Source: Splendidivirga corallicola (GTDB taxonomy: Bacteria > Bacteroidota > Bacteroidia > Cytophagales > Cyclobacteriaceae). From it: a stretch of DNA of 64,000 bases. Under the pieces are notes generated by a model that worked only from the letters and a program-made list of their open reading frames with translations, ran no database searches and had not been told where the DNA came from. The position numbers and the translations under genes were made by a program. The stretch spans positions 651,130-715,129 of the forward strand of contig JAUJEA010000004.1 of assembly GCA_030442035.1 (NCBI GenBank), given 5' to 3'. The stretch's first letter is position 1; each line of letters opens with the position of its first letter. Of this stretch, positions 1 to 9,178 are shown piece by piece.

Positions 1-1
1 A

Positions 2-301
2 TTGAAAGACCGGGCTGTCAATGCGGGTATTGGAGGCAACAGAGAATATAATCCTGGTTGGCATACGACCATGGAGCTCAAGCATATGTTAACCATAGCT
101 GAATCTATCACACGCTCGGCCATTGAACGAAATGAAAGTAGGGGCGGGCATTACCGATCAGACTATACCGAAAAGTCCGAAGCTTTAGGACAAATGAACA
201 TTTGTGTTTGGAAAACCGAAAGTGGGGAAATGCAGGTTGAAAAAATTCCAAAAAAAGAAATACGCAATGATCTTAGAGAAATTATAGAACAAATGAAATA
301 A
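2..301 (+). CDS. sdhA: Succinate dehydrogenase flavoprotein subunit, C-terminal fragment (cut by window edge)
   Basis: Only the last 99 residues lie in the window; the FAD domain is upstream. The stretch SRGGHYRSDYTEK is the conserved C-terminal-domain signature of SdhA/FrdA flavoproteins, where the Arg and His help close the active site. The stop codon overlaps the ATG of sdhB by one base (TAATG), which implies translational coupling. The cytochrome b subunit is not visible and is presumably upstream. Identity rests on this motif plus the adjacent iron-sulfur subunit. The enzyme oxidises succinate to fumarate at the cytoplasmic face of the inner membrane and feeds electrons to quinone. Confidence 0.9.
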   Translation: MKDRAVNAGIGGNREYNPGWHTTMELKHMLTIAESITRSAIERNESRGGHYRSDYTEKSEALGQMNICVWKTESGEMQVEKIPKKEIRNDLREIIEQMK

Positions 302-1050
302 TGGCACTTGTGACATTTAACATCTGGCGTGGTAGTTCTGAGGGAGGTGAGTTTCAACGATACCAAACTGAGATTTCAGAGGGCATGGTTGTTCTCGATG
401 CTGTACATCAAATTCAAGCGGAACATGCCAATGACCTGGCGGTAAGATGGAATTGTAAAGCAGGAAAATGTGGATCTTGCTCCGCTGAGGTAAATGGACA
501 TCCCAAGCTCATGTGTATGACACGAATGAGCGATATTCCTCAGGATAAGGATGTCAGGATCGAACCCATGAAATCCTTTCCTGTTATCAAGGATTTAGTT
601 ACGGATGTATCATGGAATTATCGCGTCAAGCAACGTATCAAGAAATTCAAGCCCCGGCCTCCTGATGATGAGGATGGTACCTGGAGAATGGCCCAGGATG
701 ATATTGATAGAGTTCAGGAATTCAGAAAGTGTATCGAGTGCTTCTTATGTCAGGACGTTTGCCATGTGCTGAGAGAGCATAGTTTACATGACAAATTCTT
801 AGGTCCAAGGCATTTGGTTTATACAGCAGCATTGGAAATGCATCCCCTGGATGTAGAAGACCGGTTAGAGGATCTCAAAAAGACTGAAAACATAGGTTTT
901 TGTAATATTACAAAGTGTTGTACAACGGTTTGTCCTGAGAATATTACGATCACCGACAATGCCATTATTCCTTTAAAAGAACGTGTGGCAGATCGATTTT
1001 ACGATCCACTGATAAGGTTTTTCCGTTTATTTAAACGGGGTCGATCTTGA
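301..1050 (+). CDS. sdhB: Succinate dehydrogenase/fumarate reductase iron-sulfur subunit
   Basis: A 249-residue protein of the usual SdhB length. The N-terminal 2Fe-2S ferredoxin domain carries CKAGKCGSC. The C-terminal domain carries CIECFLCQDVC and CNITKCCTTVCPENI, the ligands of the 4Fe-4S and 3Fe-4S clusters. It passes electrons from SdhA FAD to the membrane quinone site. From memory, the CIECFLCQ and NITKCCT motifs and the opening FNIWRG resemble the actinobacterial Sdh1-type subunit (Mycobacterium Rv0247c) more than the usual Bacteroidota SdhB. Start and sdhA stop overlap by one base. Confidence 0.95.
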   Translation: MALVTFNIWRGSSEGGEFQRYQTEISEGMVVLDAVHQIQAEHANDLAVRWNCKAGKCGSCSAEVNGHPKLMCMTRMSDIPQDKDVRIEPMKSFPVIKDLVTDVSWNYRVKQRIKKFKPRPPDDEDGTWRMAQDDIDRVQEFRKCIECFLCQDVCHVLREHSLHDKFLGPRHLVYTAALEMHPLDVEDRLEDLKKTENIGFCNITKCCTTVCPENITITDNAIIPLKERVADRFYDPLIRFFRLFKRGRS

Positions 1051-1117
1051 CAATGATTGAGCGCCATTAGTTTGTATAGGCATGTGAAATCCCACAAAGT
1101 GCCTGTAAAAGTGTTAA

Positions 1118-1681
1118 ATGGCATTATATGAAACCAAAAAGAAAGTTATGAGTATGCAACATTTTGAAACCCAGGAAGGCGAATTTCAATTGAAACCACT
1201 CTCCAGAGAAGGAATACAGGCTGCTTTGTCTAAAGCAGAAAAATATAGATTACTAAATGATCCGTCGATGGCTGAGAGCATTTGCCTGGATATTTTAAAA
1301 ATTGATCCGGATAACAAGGACGCCGCCATCGTATTGTTATTGGCACTGACCGATCAATTTGGTAATCCCGGTGTTCATCAGGCAGTTAAGCAGGCCAAAG
1401 AGCTGGCTAATGGTTTTAAAGATGATTATAATCGCTTGTACTATTCAGGTATCATCCACGAAAGACAGGGCACTAATGCATTGAACTCAGGAAATCCCGG
1501 AAGTCATTTTGATGCTTACGAATGGTATACAGAAGCCATGAAATACTACGAGAAATCAGAGGCAATTCAACCTCAAGGTAATGATGATGCCATTCTTAGG
1601 TGGAACACCTGTACCCGTATTATCGCCAAACATAAACTTGGCCCCAGACCGAAAGATGATTTTATTCCGATATTGGAGTAA
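1118..1681 (+). CDS. TPR-like protein downstream of sdhAB
   Basis: 187 residues, all-helical, with a tetratricopeptide-like pattern (AEKYRLLNDPSMAESICLDILKIDPDNKDA, quoted in part: residues about 39-70, then a second helical pair around 105-155). There is no signal peptide, so it is probably cytoplasmic. It follows sdhB by 67 bases on the same strand and probably shares its transcript. A helper or assembly role for the dehydrogenase is an inference from position only. An alternative start at Met-11 (1148) is equally plausible, since neither start has a clear ribosome site. Confidence 0.75.
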   Translation: MALYETKKKVMSMQHFETQEGEFQLKPLSREGIQAALSKAEKYRLLNDPSMAESICLDILKIDPDNKDAAIVLLLALTDQFGNPGVHQAVKQAKELANGFKDDYNRLYYSGIIHERQGTNALNSGNPGSHFDAYEWYTEAMKYYEKSEAIQPQGNDDAILRWNTCTRIIAKHKLGPRPKDDFIPILE

Positions 1682-1815
1682 TTTTATTTTTTTTAAATTG
1701 GTGATCATCTTCATAGAACTAAAGCCAACATAAAATTACTTGTATGATAGTTATACTAAGCGATTTTATATTCTTTCTTAAAAGAAAAGTTGTTTTAACG
1801 AACCACTTCTTAATT

Positions 1816-2160
1816 TCACTTTTCTTTATATCTATCTTTTTGATCAAAAAGTGTTAATTGTTTATAACCCTTTTTGATTTTCGCGGAATGTATGGCGTCT
1901 TTTTTGATGTAGTATGTGTCTCCTTTCTTTAAGAATAACGTTTGTCCATCGATAGTGATTTCCATTTCACCATCAAGTACCACACCCCATTGCGCATTAT
2001 GTGAATGTTTAGGTACCTCTACATCTTGATTGAATTCCATAAATATGAACTGTTGTTGTCCAGCTTGAATTAATCGAGACGTCACTCCATCCACTGGGAT
2101 ATCAGCGCTTGGATGCTTTGCTATGATGTCTTTGGAAAATATCATTTCTGTTTTTTTCAT
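1816..2160 (-). CDS. Small cupin-domain protein
   Basis: 114 residues forming one cupin barrel. The first conserved motif is visible as PKHSHNAQWGVVLDGEMEI (metal-binding His pair) and the second as the KKGDTYYIKKDAIHSAKI segment. Single-domain cupins of this size bind a metal or small ligand and have varied roles. Nothing in the neighbourhood specifies a substrate. It stands alone, convergent with the TPR gene. Confidence 0.8.
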   Translation of the reverse strand: MKKTEMIFSKDIIAKHPSADIPVDGVTSRLIQAGQQQFIFMEFNQDVEVPKHSHNAQWGVVLDGEMEITIDGQTLFLKKGDTYYIKKDAIHSAKIKKGYKQLTLFDQKDRYKEK

Positions 2161-2348
2161 AATTGTCCCTCGAAATTCAGAATAACTTTTTTAGTTTAGC
2201 CATGAACAATAGATTATGTAAAAATTTCAATTGATACTGATTATATTTCTTTCTTTCATATAAGTTAAGACTCAAATTAAGCAGAAAATCGCAAAGATTT
2301 CCCTTACAAAACCATCTAAATATTATTATGAATAATCTTAAATTTACA

Positions 2349-3401
2349 TTAGCGCAATAAATTTTTATTTTCATAACTTTCTTGTTCCATGTCCCATTCA
2401 TAGGCCCATTGCATCCATTTAATATTAGCAAAATTTCTTGGTAATTTACCTTCCCAAATAGTATCAATTATTTTTATTCCAGTAGAAACAATGGGAATCA
2501 TTTTTGAATATTTTATTATCTCATCATATTTTTTGATTCTAGGTGATAATTTTAACTTAGAAGCAACCTCCCTAATGATATCAATTTCAATCAATGAATC
2601 ACCATAATCTTGAAGTTTTAAATCTCTAATTATAGCACGTGCTTCATGCAGTTTAGCCGAGAATAAATTGAGATTTCCTGGTTTTGCATATTCTTCTACT
2701 AAATATTTTCCTAGTCTAATTGGTATGCTATTAGATCTCACCTTTTTCTTTTTAACATTTGAATAATTTTGTTCCTCTCGTATGGGATGGGACAAATAAT
2801 ACTTCCCACTGCCGATATATTCACCGTACAGTTGATATCTTAGTGAAAGATCAAAAAGATAGCACAAATCAATGAGTTCAATATTAAGAAATTTTGATGC
2901 TATAAATGATTCATCTGAACTTATGAGATTATCAACATTATATACATACCTACCAGACAATCTTTTATCATGATATTCTTTTATCCATTCTTCACTATGT
3001 AGCCTTATCAAAGAGTTAATGATATTCTTTCGCATATAGGCCCATTTAACGAACTGCCTAAATAACGAAAATAACTTTTCTTCTCGAATTGTACATTCCT
3101 GGTCCAGTAGACATACTTCAATCTTTACAACATCACGATCTAGCTTGATTAATTCTTCGATCAGGGAAGGTACTCCAACTACTCCCTCTTGATTTAATAC
3201 TTTGGGTCCCGTTGGTATTATGATACGAGCGCTATTGTTCCAGATAAAGAAATCTGAGAAACGTTCAGCTAACGGCTTAGCATAAGGATCCACAGGACAT
3301 TTGTTACGCAATAAAGATTCAACACCAACCACACAGCATACATCCACCAATGGGGTATTGTATTCTATTTTCTTCGTTACTCCAGTTTTTTTGTCTTTCA
3401 T
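2349..3401 (-). CDS. Uncharacterised 350-aa protein
   Basis: I do not recognise this protein. It has no signal peptide or membrane segment. The composition is Lys/Glu/Asp/Ile rich and mostly helical, with a CCVVG stretch near residue 22 and a CP pair near residue 35. It ends in an Asn/Lys-rich tail. The coding sequence is clearly more AT-rich than the neighbouring sdh genes, suggesting recent acquisition. It stands alone, upstream of the cupin gene on the same strand with a 190-base gap. Possibilities include a mobile-element or phage-related accessory protein. Confidence 0.55.
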   Translation of the reverse strand: MKDKKTGVTKKIEYNTPLVDVCCVVGVESLLRNKCPVDPYAKPLAERFSDFFIWNNSARIIIPTGPKVLNQEGVVGVPSLIEELIKLDRDVVKIEVCLLDQECTIREEKLFSLFRQFVKWAYMRKNIINSLIRLHSEEWIKEYHDKRLSGRYVYNVDNLISSDESFIASKFLNIELIDLCYLFDLSLRYQLYGEYIGSGKYYLSHPIREEQNYSNVKKKKVRSNSIPIRLGKYLVEEYAKPGNLNLFSAKLHEARAIIRDLKLQDYGDSLIEIDIIREVASKLKLSPRIKKYDEIIKYSKMIPIVSTGIKIIDTIWEGKLPRNFANIKWMQWAYEWDMEQESYENKNLLR

Positions 3402-3551
3402 TGACCGACTTGAGAATGGGGACTATCACTAAGCTGATCTTGTCAAAACAATTTAGCGATTAAACCTTATAATTCAAACTTTTAAGGTCAGCCTAATTTA
3501 TTTAGGTGTCGTTAAAAAACTTCTTTCGATTGTACCCCCATATTTATTGTT

Positions 3552-3779
3552 TTAAAACTCAAAATCACGCGGTGTCAGATATTTTCTATCTGTTGATTCG
3601 CTGATGCAGATAATTTCAATAGCATCATTTAGAACGTTAAACATCAAGTTGTAGCTCTCAAAACAGGTTGTGATCTGAGGAAAATACAATAACCAAAGTG
3701 AATACTCTCCTTTGTGAATAGCATGGTTGTCATAATTAACTTTTTGTTGTGGGTATAACTTATAACGACTTTGAAATCC
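3552..3779 (-). pseudogene. Startless open frame, probable gene remnant
   Basis: On the minus strand a frame runs open for 76 codons between an in-frame TAG (3780-3782) and a TAA (3552-3554). The protein-like sequence includes KGEYSLWLLYFPQ, LNDAIEIICISE and a terminal LTPRDFEF. No ATG occurs before the middle of the frame. This fits the 3' remnant of a small gene that lost its beginning. The surrounding 3402-4018 stretch otherwise holds only a short inverted repeat (ACGCTTTT/AAAAGCGT near 3791-3817) and nothing else I can support. Confidence 0.35.
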
Positions 3780-4018
3780 CTAGATAGGGACGCTTTTGGC
3801 TTATTTTCAAAAGCGTGTGGGTTAAAGTATAAGATTTAAGAACAAGAAAACACAAAAGAAGGTAAGGCATTGTGATTAGCTTACTAGCAAGCTGTATAGA
3901 GTATAATTAATGAGGTAAAATTGTTTTCCTAATTGAAAGATATGCTTAGGGAATTAAAATTTGTTGAATCCGATGACAATAATTTCTGTAACCTTAAAAA
4001 TGTCTATTTCCCCAGTCA

Positions 4019-4171
4019 CTATCGCCTGGGACAACTTTTGCAATGCTTGCCTTTCTTCTTGTATTTTTTGCAGCACTTCTTAAATATACAATGATCAAAG
4101 CATAGCATGCCTTGCTTTGGCTCAGGTGATTCGTGGAGTTCTATTTCGGTTATTATCTCTTCCGATCTCAT
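4019..4171 (-). CDS. Short Cys/Lys-rich protein
   Basis: From the internal Met (MRSEEIITEIELHESPEPK) this is a 50-residue protein. Its tail holds Cys spaced as C-x3-C-x4-CC-x9-C-x2-C within a lysine-rich stretch ending KSCPRR. From memory, such CFDHCIFKKCCKKYKKKGKHC peptides recur in Bacteroidota. The Cys/His pattern suggests a small zinc or iron-sulfur fold, but this is unproven. A longer frame starts at 4228, yet its first 19 residues look unlike coding sequence. Confidence 0.6.
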   Translation of the reverse strand: MRSEEIITEIELHESPEPKQGMLCFDHCIFKKCCKKYKKKGKHCKSCPRR

Positions 4172-4254
4172 TTTATTTAGACTAATTCTAAACAATGCAA
4201 AGATGGTAGGTAAAATATTATTTGTCAATCACTAGAACTAGTCATTTTGGATAT

Positions 4255-4485
4255 CGCTAGTTGTAGGTATCAGGTTTCAGGTTTCAGGTATCAGGTTTTA
4301 GGTTTCAGAAACTCAATTGTGCCTTCATGGTTTTGATTTCATGGCTGAACTTGAAAAAAATTTAACTCAAAATTCATAACTAAAAACTCAACACTCAATT
4401 AGTCATTCGTAACTTGAGATTCAATATTCTCCTAAGATCGTCTTCCAAAAAAACTAATACCTAAGACCTGATACCCGAAAGCTTA
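4255..4485. repeat. Degenerate intergenic repeats, CAGGTTT/ACCTGATACC family
   Basis: Positions 4262-4308 hold serial near-copies of GTATCAGGTTTCAG. The complementary form CCTAAGACCTGATACC lies at about 4459-4476, so the two can fold back on each other. Between them lie phrases such as aaaactcaacactcaatt that recur near 17610. A related ACCTAAAACCTGATAACC sits at 63304-63320. No gene is seen in 4229-4577. Confidence 0.6.
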
Positions 4486-4577
4486 ATCAAATGTATTCAG
4501 GACCACTGGATAAAGATGTTTCAATAGCAAGCTGAACCAACCAATCCAGCTTGCTGTTGAAATAGGGAAGTGTTTCT

Positions 4578-6941
4578 TTAAAATTCAAGCGTATACATGA
4601 TAGTAGGGAACATGGGCAATTGTTTGCTTGTCTCTGTTTTGTTTGAGGATGAGTTATAATACTGATCCACTACAGCTTCGTTACCCGTCAGGTTTTGAAC
4701 TGCCAGGTTAATTTCCTGTCGTGTTCCCTTTTTATTCCAGCTATAAGAACAAGATATGTCCCATTTGAATACATCATCCCCTCGCTCACTGAAAGCATTG
4801 GCCTCATCATAGACCACACGACCTAATGCATTACTGGCCTCCAGATCAACGGTGGTGTATCTTCGTGCTCCTGTCCAACTAATCTTTGTGTTGAGACTGA
4901 TAACTTTGTTTTTGGAACCACCCAAGTAAAGTTCCTTCCCAAATAAAAAGTTTGTGAGGTAGTTACCATTGAATCTCGTGTTTCTCTCCACTTTATCCAG
5001 GGCTTTATATTTGGATTGAAACAATGAACCGGTTAAAAGAAAATAATAGTTCTTACTAAAATATTTTTCCAGTGTCAACTCCACACCATAGTTGGTGCCG
5101 CTTCCTTCATTGACCAGAGCCCTGTCCGCAAATCCATCCACAGCATTTAACAAGGAATAACTGCTACCGGGATCGTTTTCAACCGGAATATCATACAGGT
5201 CCTGATAATAAACTTCCGTTTTGAAATACAGATTTTCGCTGAGCATTCTGTCATATCCTATTACGTAATGGATGGCTTTCATGAGATCCACATCTAAATT
5301 CGGCCTGGTTTCATTTCCTTGTTGATCTTCGATGATGGAATAATAGGCAGTAAGAGAAGGCATTTGACTGTGTAGTCCAAATCCTGCAAATACAGATTGT
5401 GTTTCATCCAATTGGTATTTGACAGAAGCTCTTGGTTCTACAGTCTGACTATTGTTCAACAATAGATTCGTATAATGGACACCCCCCGTAACAGTCCAAT
5501 CCTTGTTTAGTCGATGTTTCCAGGTAGCGAAAGCCCGTATCATTCCGGTATCATTGTCATCATCCAGCCATGTTTCAAAAACGTCCTGATTGTTGAGAAA
5601 CTCACGTTTAAAATCATAGATAAAATGATGGTAATTGATTCCGGTTCTGAGTGTATTTTTCGCATTAATTTTACTTAAGAATGATGTCCCAGCCCTGAGC
5701 GTATATTTATTTAATTCATCATCGAAAGTCTTTTTGTAAGTATCGAGATTTCCTTCTTTTTCCTGCAGTTCATAGCCGCTGCCGTTTTGCGAAAAAGATA
5801 AAAAACTTTCGATGGAGCTATTGTTATTCAAAAAATAAGTATGCCCCAAATTAACAGTCCCCATAGAAGCAGAAAAATCGTCCTTACCCACCAACTCATC
5901 GGTTTCATCATCCTTAATTTCATCCTTGATGGTACTGAGGCCGCCAATTCCAAAAACGGTGAAAAGTCCGGCATTACTGGTAGGAAAAGAAAGTTTGAAA
6001 GACAGGTCCTGATATTTTGGAACACCCCCAAAATCTACTACGCCCAGATTATCAAGTAAACCCAAGGTCGAATAACGGTAATTGGCTAAATAGGAGGATT
6101 TTCCACCTTTTGCAAAAGGTCCTTCCAGGGTTATGTCGGTTCCCAAAATTCCTACGCCTATGGAGTATTCGCGTTTGTCCCGATTGCCTGTTCTCATCTT
6201 CATATCAAAAACTCCGGAAAGTACATTTCCATATTCAGCATCAAAAGCGCCACTATAAAAATCAGAATTAGTCAGCATTCTGCCACTTAATATGTTGATA
6301 GAACCGCCTGAGGACCCTTCATCTGCAAAATGGTTTGGGTTTGGAATTTCAATCCCTTCCATTCGCCATTGTATATTATTGGGAGAATTACCCCGGACAA
6401 CAATATGATTGCTCCCTTCCGCATTGCTTTGGATACCCGCAAAACTACTTACCGCTCTGGCTGGATCGTTGAAAGTTCCGGCATAGCGATTGGTTTCCTC
6501 AACTGAAAAAGTTCTTCCACTCACCTGCACCATTTCATTGGAAACCACAGATTTGTTTTCTTTATCCTTGATCACAATTTCATCCAATTTCACTAATGAC
6601 TCCTCCAATGAGGCATTGATCACCACTTCTTTACCCGCGCCGACGAGGACATCGGAAATAATACGGTTTTCATAGCCGATGCTGGTAATGAGTAAAGTAA
6701 TCCGACCCAATGGGACATTTTCAATTCTGAATTCCCCCTCTATTCCTGTACTACCACCTAAGATCGGATCAGAATCTACCACCATGACATTGGCGCCGAT
6801 AATGGGTGCATTGCTGTCCTGGTCTATGATCGTTCCCTTTACGGTTTGTCGCAGGATCTCCTGTCCAAGCGTTTTATTTTGCTGAGAAAAAATGCATAGC
6901 CATATCAGTGCTATGAACTTTACAATTCGATAGTTCTTCAT
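4578..6941 (-). CDS. TonB-dependent outer-membrane receptor
   Basis: 787 residues. A signal peptide (about 1-26, ending LGQ) is followed by a carboxypeptidase-regulatory-like beta domain (about 30-110). A plug domain follows, with VVRGNSPNNIQWRMEGIEIPNP around 180-205 (quoted in part as VVRGNSPNNIQWRMEGIE). A 22-strand-type barrel ends in Phe (YTLEF), typical for BAM recognition. It takes up an unknown substrate across the outer membrane using TonB energy. There is no STN domain, so sigma/anti-sigma signalling is unlikely. It lies 45 bases downstream of the surface-repeat gene and is probably co-transcribed. No SusD partner is present, which argues against glycan uptake. Confidence 0.92.
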   Translation of the reverse strand: MKNYRIVKFIALIWLCIFSQQNKTLGQEILRQTVKGTIIDQDSNAPIIGANVMVVDSDPILGGSTGIEGEFRIENVPLGRITLLITSIGYENRIISDVLVGAGKEVVINASLEESLVKLDEIVIKDKENKSVVSNEMVQVSGRTFSVEETNRYAGTFNDPARAVSSFAGIQSNAEGSNHIVVRGNSPNNIQWRMEGIEIPNPNHFADEGSSGGSINILSGRMLTNSDFYSGAFDAEYGNVLSGVFDMKMRTGNRDKREYSIGVGILGTDITLEGPFAKGGKSSYLANYRYSTLGLLDNLGVVDFGGVPKYQDLSFKLSFPTSNAGLFTVFGIGGLSTIKDEIKDDETDELVGKDDFSASMGTVNLGHTYFLNNNSSIESFLSFSQNGSGYELQEKEGNLDTYKKTFDDELNKYTLRAGTSFLSKINAKNTLRTGINYHHFIYDFKREFLNNQDVFETWLDDDNDTGMIRAFATWKHRLNKDWTVTGGVHYTNLLLNNSQTVEPRASVKYQLDETQSVFAGFGLHSQMPSLTAYYSIIEDQQGNETRPNLDVDLMKAIHYVIGYDRMLSENLYFKTEVYYQDLYDIPVENDPGSSYSLLNAVDGFADRALVNEGSGTNYGVELTLEKYFSKNYYFLLTGSLFQSKYKALDKVERNTRFNGNYLTNFLFGKELYLGGSKNKVISLNTKISWTGARRYTTVDLEASNALGRVVYDEANAFSERGDDVFKWDISCSYSWNKKGTRQEINLAVQNLTGNEAVVDQYYNSSSNKTETSKQLPMFPTIMYTLEF

Positions 6942-6986
6942 TTTTAAATTAAAATTTGTAAGCTGTTAAGAAATAATTTGGTTGAT

Positions 6987-8144
6987 TTATAAGCGGATTC
7001 CGGCGTTGAAACCTATGAACATTTTAACACGATTTTTTCTGCCGATCTTATCATAGAAATCCCATGAAGGGGCGAAGCTATCACCAATGACCATGCCTTC
7101 TTCATTTTTAATACCGGATATGATCATATTAAAGCTTGGTCCGCCATAGAGAGCAAACTTATCGGTGAAGTTATGGGCAAAATTGAGCCTCAATGTATTG
7201 AGCATATTGAGTTCATCCGTCCAGGACTCATCCTCATTCACATGACGTGAAATCAAATCAGTATTAAGGTCCCAGTTCTGAGATAATCTAAAAAGACCAC
7301 CAAAACCAATCCCAGGAGCCCAGAAGACCTTGTCCTGATCAGTTTTAAATCCAACTGTATAGATGACATAGAACTTCTCTACACCTGATTTAAAAGTGGC
7401 ATTAGCATAGAACGTTTCATTACTTTCTATTTCAAATCTATGATAGCCGTTTTTATAATAATTGATAAGGCCAAAGCCAGCTCCTTTACCAACCGAATCC
7501 GCCACATTCACCAAACCAAGCTGGAATCCATTTATTTTACGTGTAAAATTGACCAATCCAATCTGTGATCCACTGACTTCCTCGATAGCTACATTTACCA
7601 ATCCTAGTTGAAGGCCTTGCATTCTGCCTACCGTCGTGTTAACAATACCGCTTGCCTGAAAGCCATGTACATCCTTGGTGGATGTATTGACTAGTCCTGC
7701 CAATTGAGCACCAATAACCGGAGCGGTAGTTGCATTGATCAAACCGGCGACCTGTAAACCGTTGACAGGTCCTTTGTTAAAATTGGCAAGCCCCGCTGCT
7801 TGGAGACCGTTTAGATAACCAAAAGAAGAATTGGCCAGTCCTGCTACCTGGAGCCCTCTAATGTCTCCCTTCGATAGATTTGCTAAACCACCTAATTCAG
7901 CCCCTCTAACACCTGCTGACATGCCAACCAACATGTTTATTGAGAAGTTGTTAACCGTTTCACCAGCACTCATCCCATTAGTTCCTAAAGGATGCAAAAA
8001 GGTCAATTGGGCCGGCATGGTTTTGACATGCTCACTTTTACCCTGAGCGTTTAGATCATTAGAAAGCGTTATATTCCAAAGAAAGAGTGAAATCAATAAA
8101 ATAAACCGTTTCGTTGTTGTCGTTTTTGTTCCTATCATTTTCAT
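6987..8144 (-). CDS. LA_2272-type surface-repeat protein
   Basis: About 385 residues from the Met chosen here; an upstream Met (8186) would add 14 residues before the signal peptide. Residues from about 60 to 235 consist of eight or nine imperfect 19-22-residue repeats around the core GLQVAGLxN. I associate this motif with the LA_2272 surface-repeat family. The C-terminal ~150 residues look like an outer-membrane beta-barrel ending FIGFNAGIRL. It is likely surface exposed; no function is known. It is the first gene of a two-gene unit with the TonB receptor. Confidence 0.75.
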   Translation of the reverse strand: MKMIGTKTTTTKRFILLISLFLWNITLSNDLNAQGKSEHVKTMPAQLTFLHPLGTNGMSAGETVNNFSINMLVGMSAGVRGAELGGLANLSKGDIRGLQVAGLANSSFGYLNGLQAAGLANFNKGPVNGLQVAGLINATTAPVIGAQLAGLVNTSTKDVHGFQASGIVNTTVGRMQGLQLGLVNVAIEEVSGSQIGLVNFTRKINGFQLGLVNVADSVGKGAGFGLINYYKNGYHRFEIESNETFYANATFKSGVEKFYVIYTVGFKTDQDKVFWAPGIGFGGLFRLSQNWDLNTDLISRHVNEDESWTDELNMLNTLRLNFAHNFTDKFALYGGPSFNMIISGIKNEEGMVIGDSFAPSWDFYDKIGRKNRVKMFIGFNAGIRL

Positions 8145-8254
8145 TTTTGATTGTCTTTTTGTTAAAATCCCTGCTAAGACAACCATGATTTATTTCACCC
8201 TTACTCTTGAAAATTTTTTTTGAAATTAATTTGAAAAGGAGGGTAGAGAGGATT

Positions 8255-8550
8255 GTATATATTGTACCTACGGCACAATTTCTCTTTTATTTAAATTGCT
8301 ATAGACATTAAGCCTCTACAAGGCAATAATATCTTATAGTAGCGTTTACATTTCTCAGTTATATTCTCCAACTGGCGCGAATGTTTTCATTCGTGTCTAT
8401 CTAAGCTCGTAGTGATGCAAAAGGGTCTGTGACCCGGTTTATGAGTAAAAACATTTAATAGTTGAACAACGGTCTGAAAATGCAGAGATGCCATCGGCAT
8501 CAAATGTTGGTAAAAACTTACGGTACCTAACCAGTCAGTCTCGTAGGGAC
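8255..8550. repeat. Multi-hairpin repeat element, copy 1
   Basis: First of three copies of an interspersed element. It holds a series of short inverted repeats with 3-4-base loops in fixed order: TTGTACCTACGGCACAA (about 8262-8278), GCCTC/AGGC (8312-8323), CGAATG-tttt-CATTCG (8378-8393), GGGTC-tgt-GACCC (8423-8435), GATGCC-atc-GGCATC (8487-8501) and GTCTC-gta-GGGAC (8538-8550). It is directly abutted by copy 2 with a 295-base period. No coding frame. Confidence 0.85.
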
Positions 8551-8884
8551 GGTATATTGTACCTACGGCACAAGTCCCATATTACTCAAATTGTCACCAA
8601 CATTAAGCCTCTACGAGGCAACAATCTCCTATAAATCAGTTGACAACGTTTATCGATTGCTTATCAAAGACCAAAATCCATCCAAATGGCACGAACTTTT
8701 TTGAACTGGCGCGAATGTTTTCATTCGTGTCTATCTAAGCTCGTAGTGATGCAGTAGGGTCCGTGACCCGGTCTTTAAGGAAGAACATTCAATGGTTTAA
8801 TACCAGTTTAAAAATGTAGAGATGCCTTAGGCATCAAATGTTGGTAAAACTCTATAGCAACTGACTATCAGTCCCATAGGGACG
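8551..8884. repeat. Multi-hairpin repeat element, copy 2
   Basis: Tandem with copy 1, with the same order of mini-hairpins. Stems include GCCTC-tac-GAGGC, CGAATG-tttt-CATTCG, GGGTC-cgt-GACCC, GATGCC-tta-GGCATC and GTCCC-ata-GGGAC. Loop bases differ between copies while stems are kept, which points to selection on structure. The remaining 8885-9178 stretch before the BNR gene holds nothing I can assign. Confidence 0.85.
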
Positions 8885-9178
8885 ATATATTGTAGCTGTC
8901 GTTGTAGCTAGTTACCTTCATACGCCAATCTTTTTTTCTCGCCGCAGCTAACATGTATTTCATAGAGTCTCAAGGCTGGGGCTTTGCGAAGAATGAAAAT
9001 TCTCATAGCCGTTAGCATATTCTGATTAATGAGCACCAAAATTTGAGCTCAACCACTAACCTAAAGGCTTTATTGTAATCTTTTTACAAATCATTTACAT
9101 CATTTTACAAATGTAATGGCGTATAAATCCGGTATGTCTGTAATCTTGATGTATTGTTTCATTAAAATCAAATTTATT

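Noticed and set aside
2177..2467. 96-aa minus-strand frame
   Set aside because: It overlaps the 350-aa gene in another frame and its sequence is low-complexity, AT-driven.
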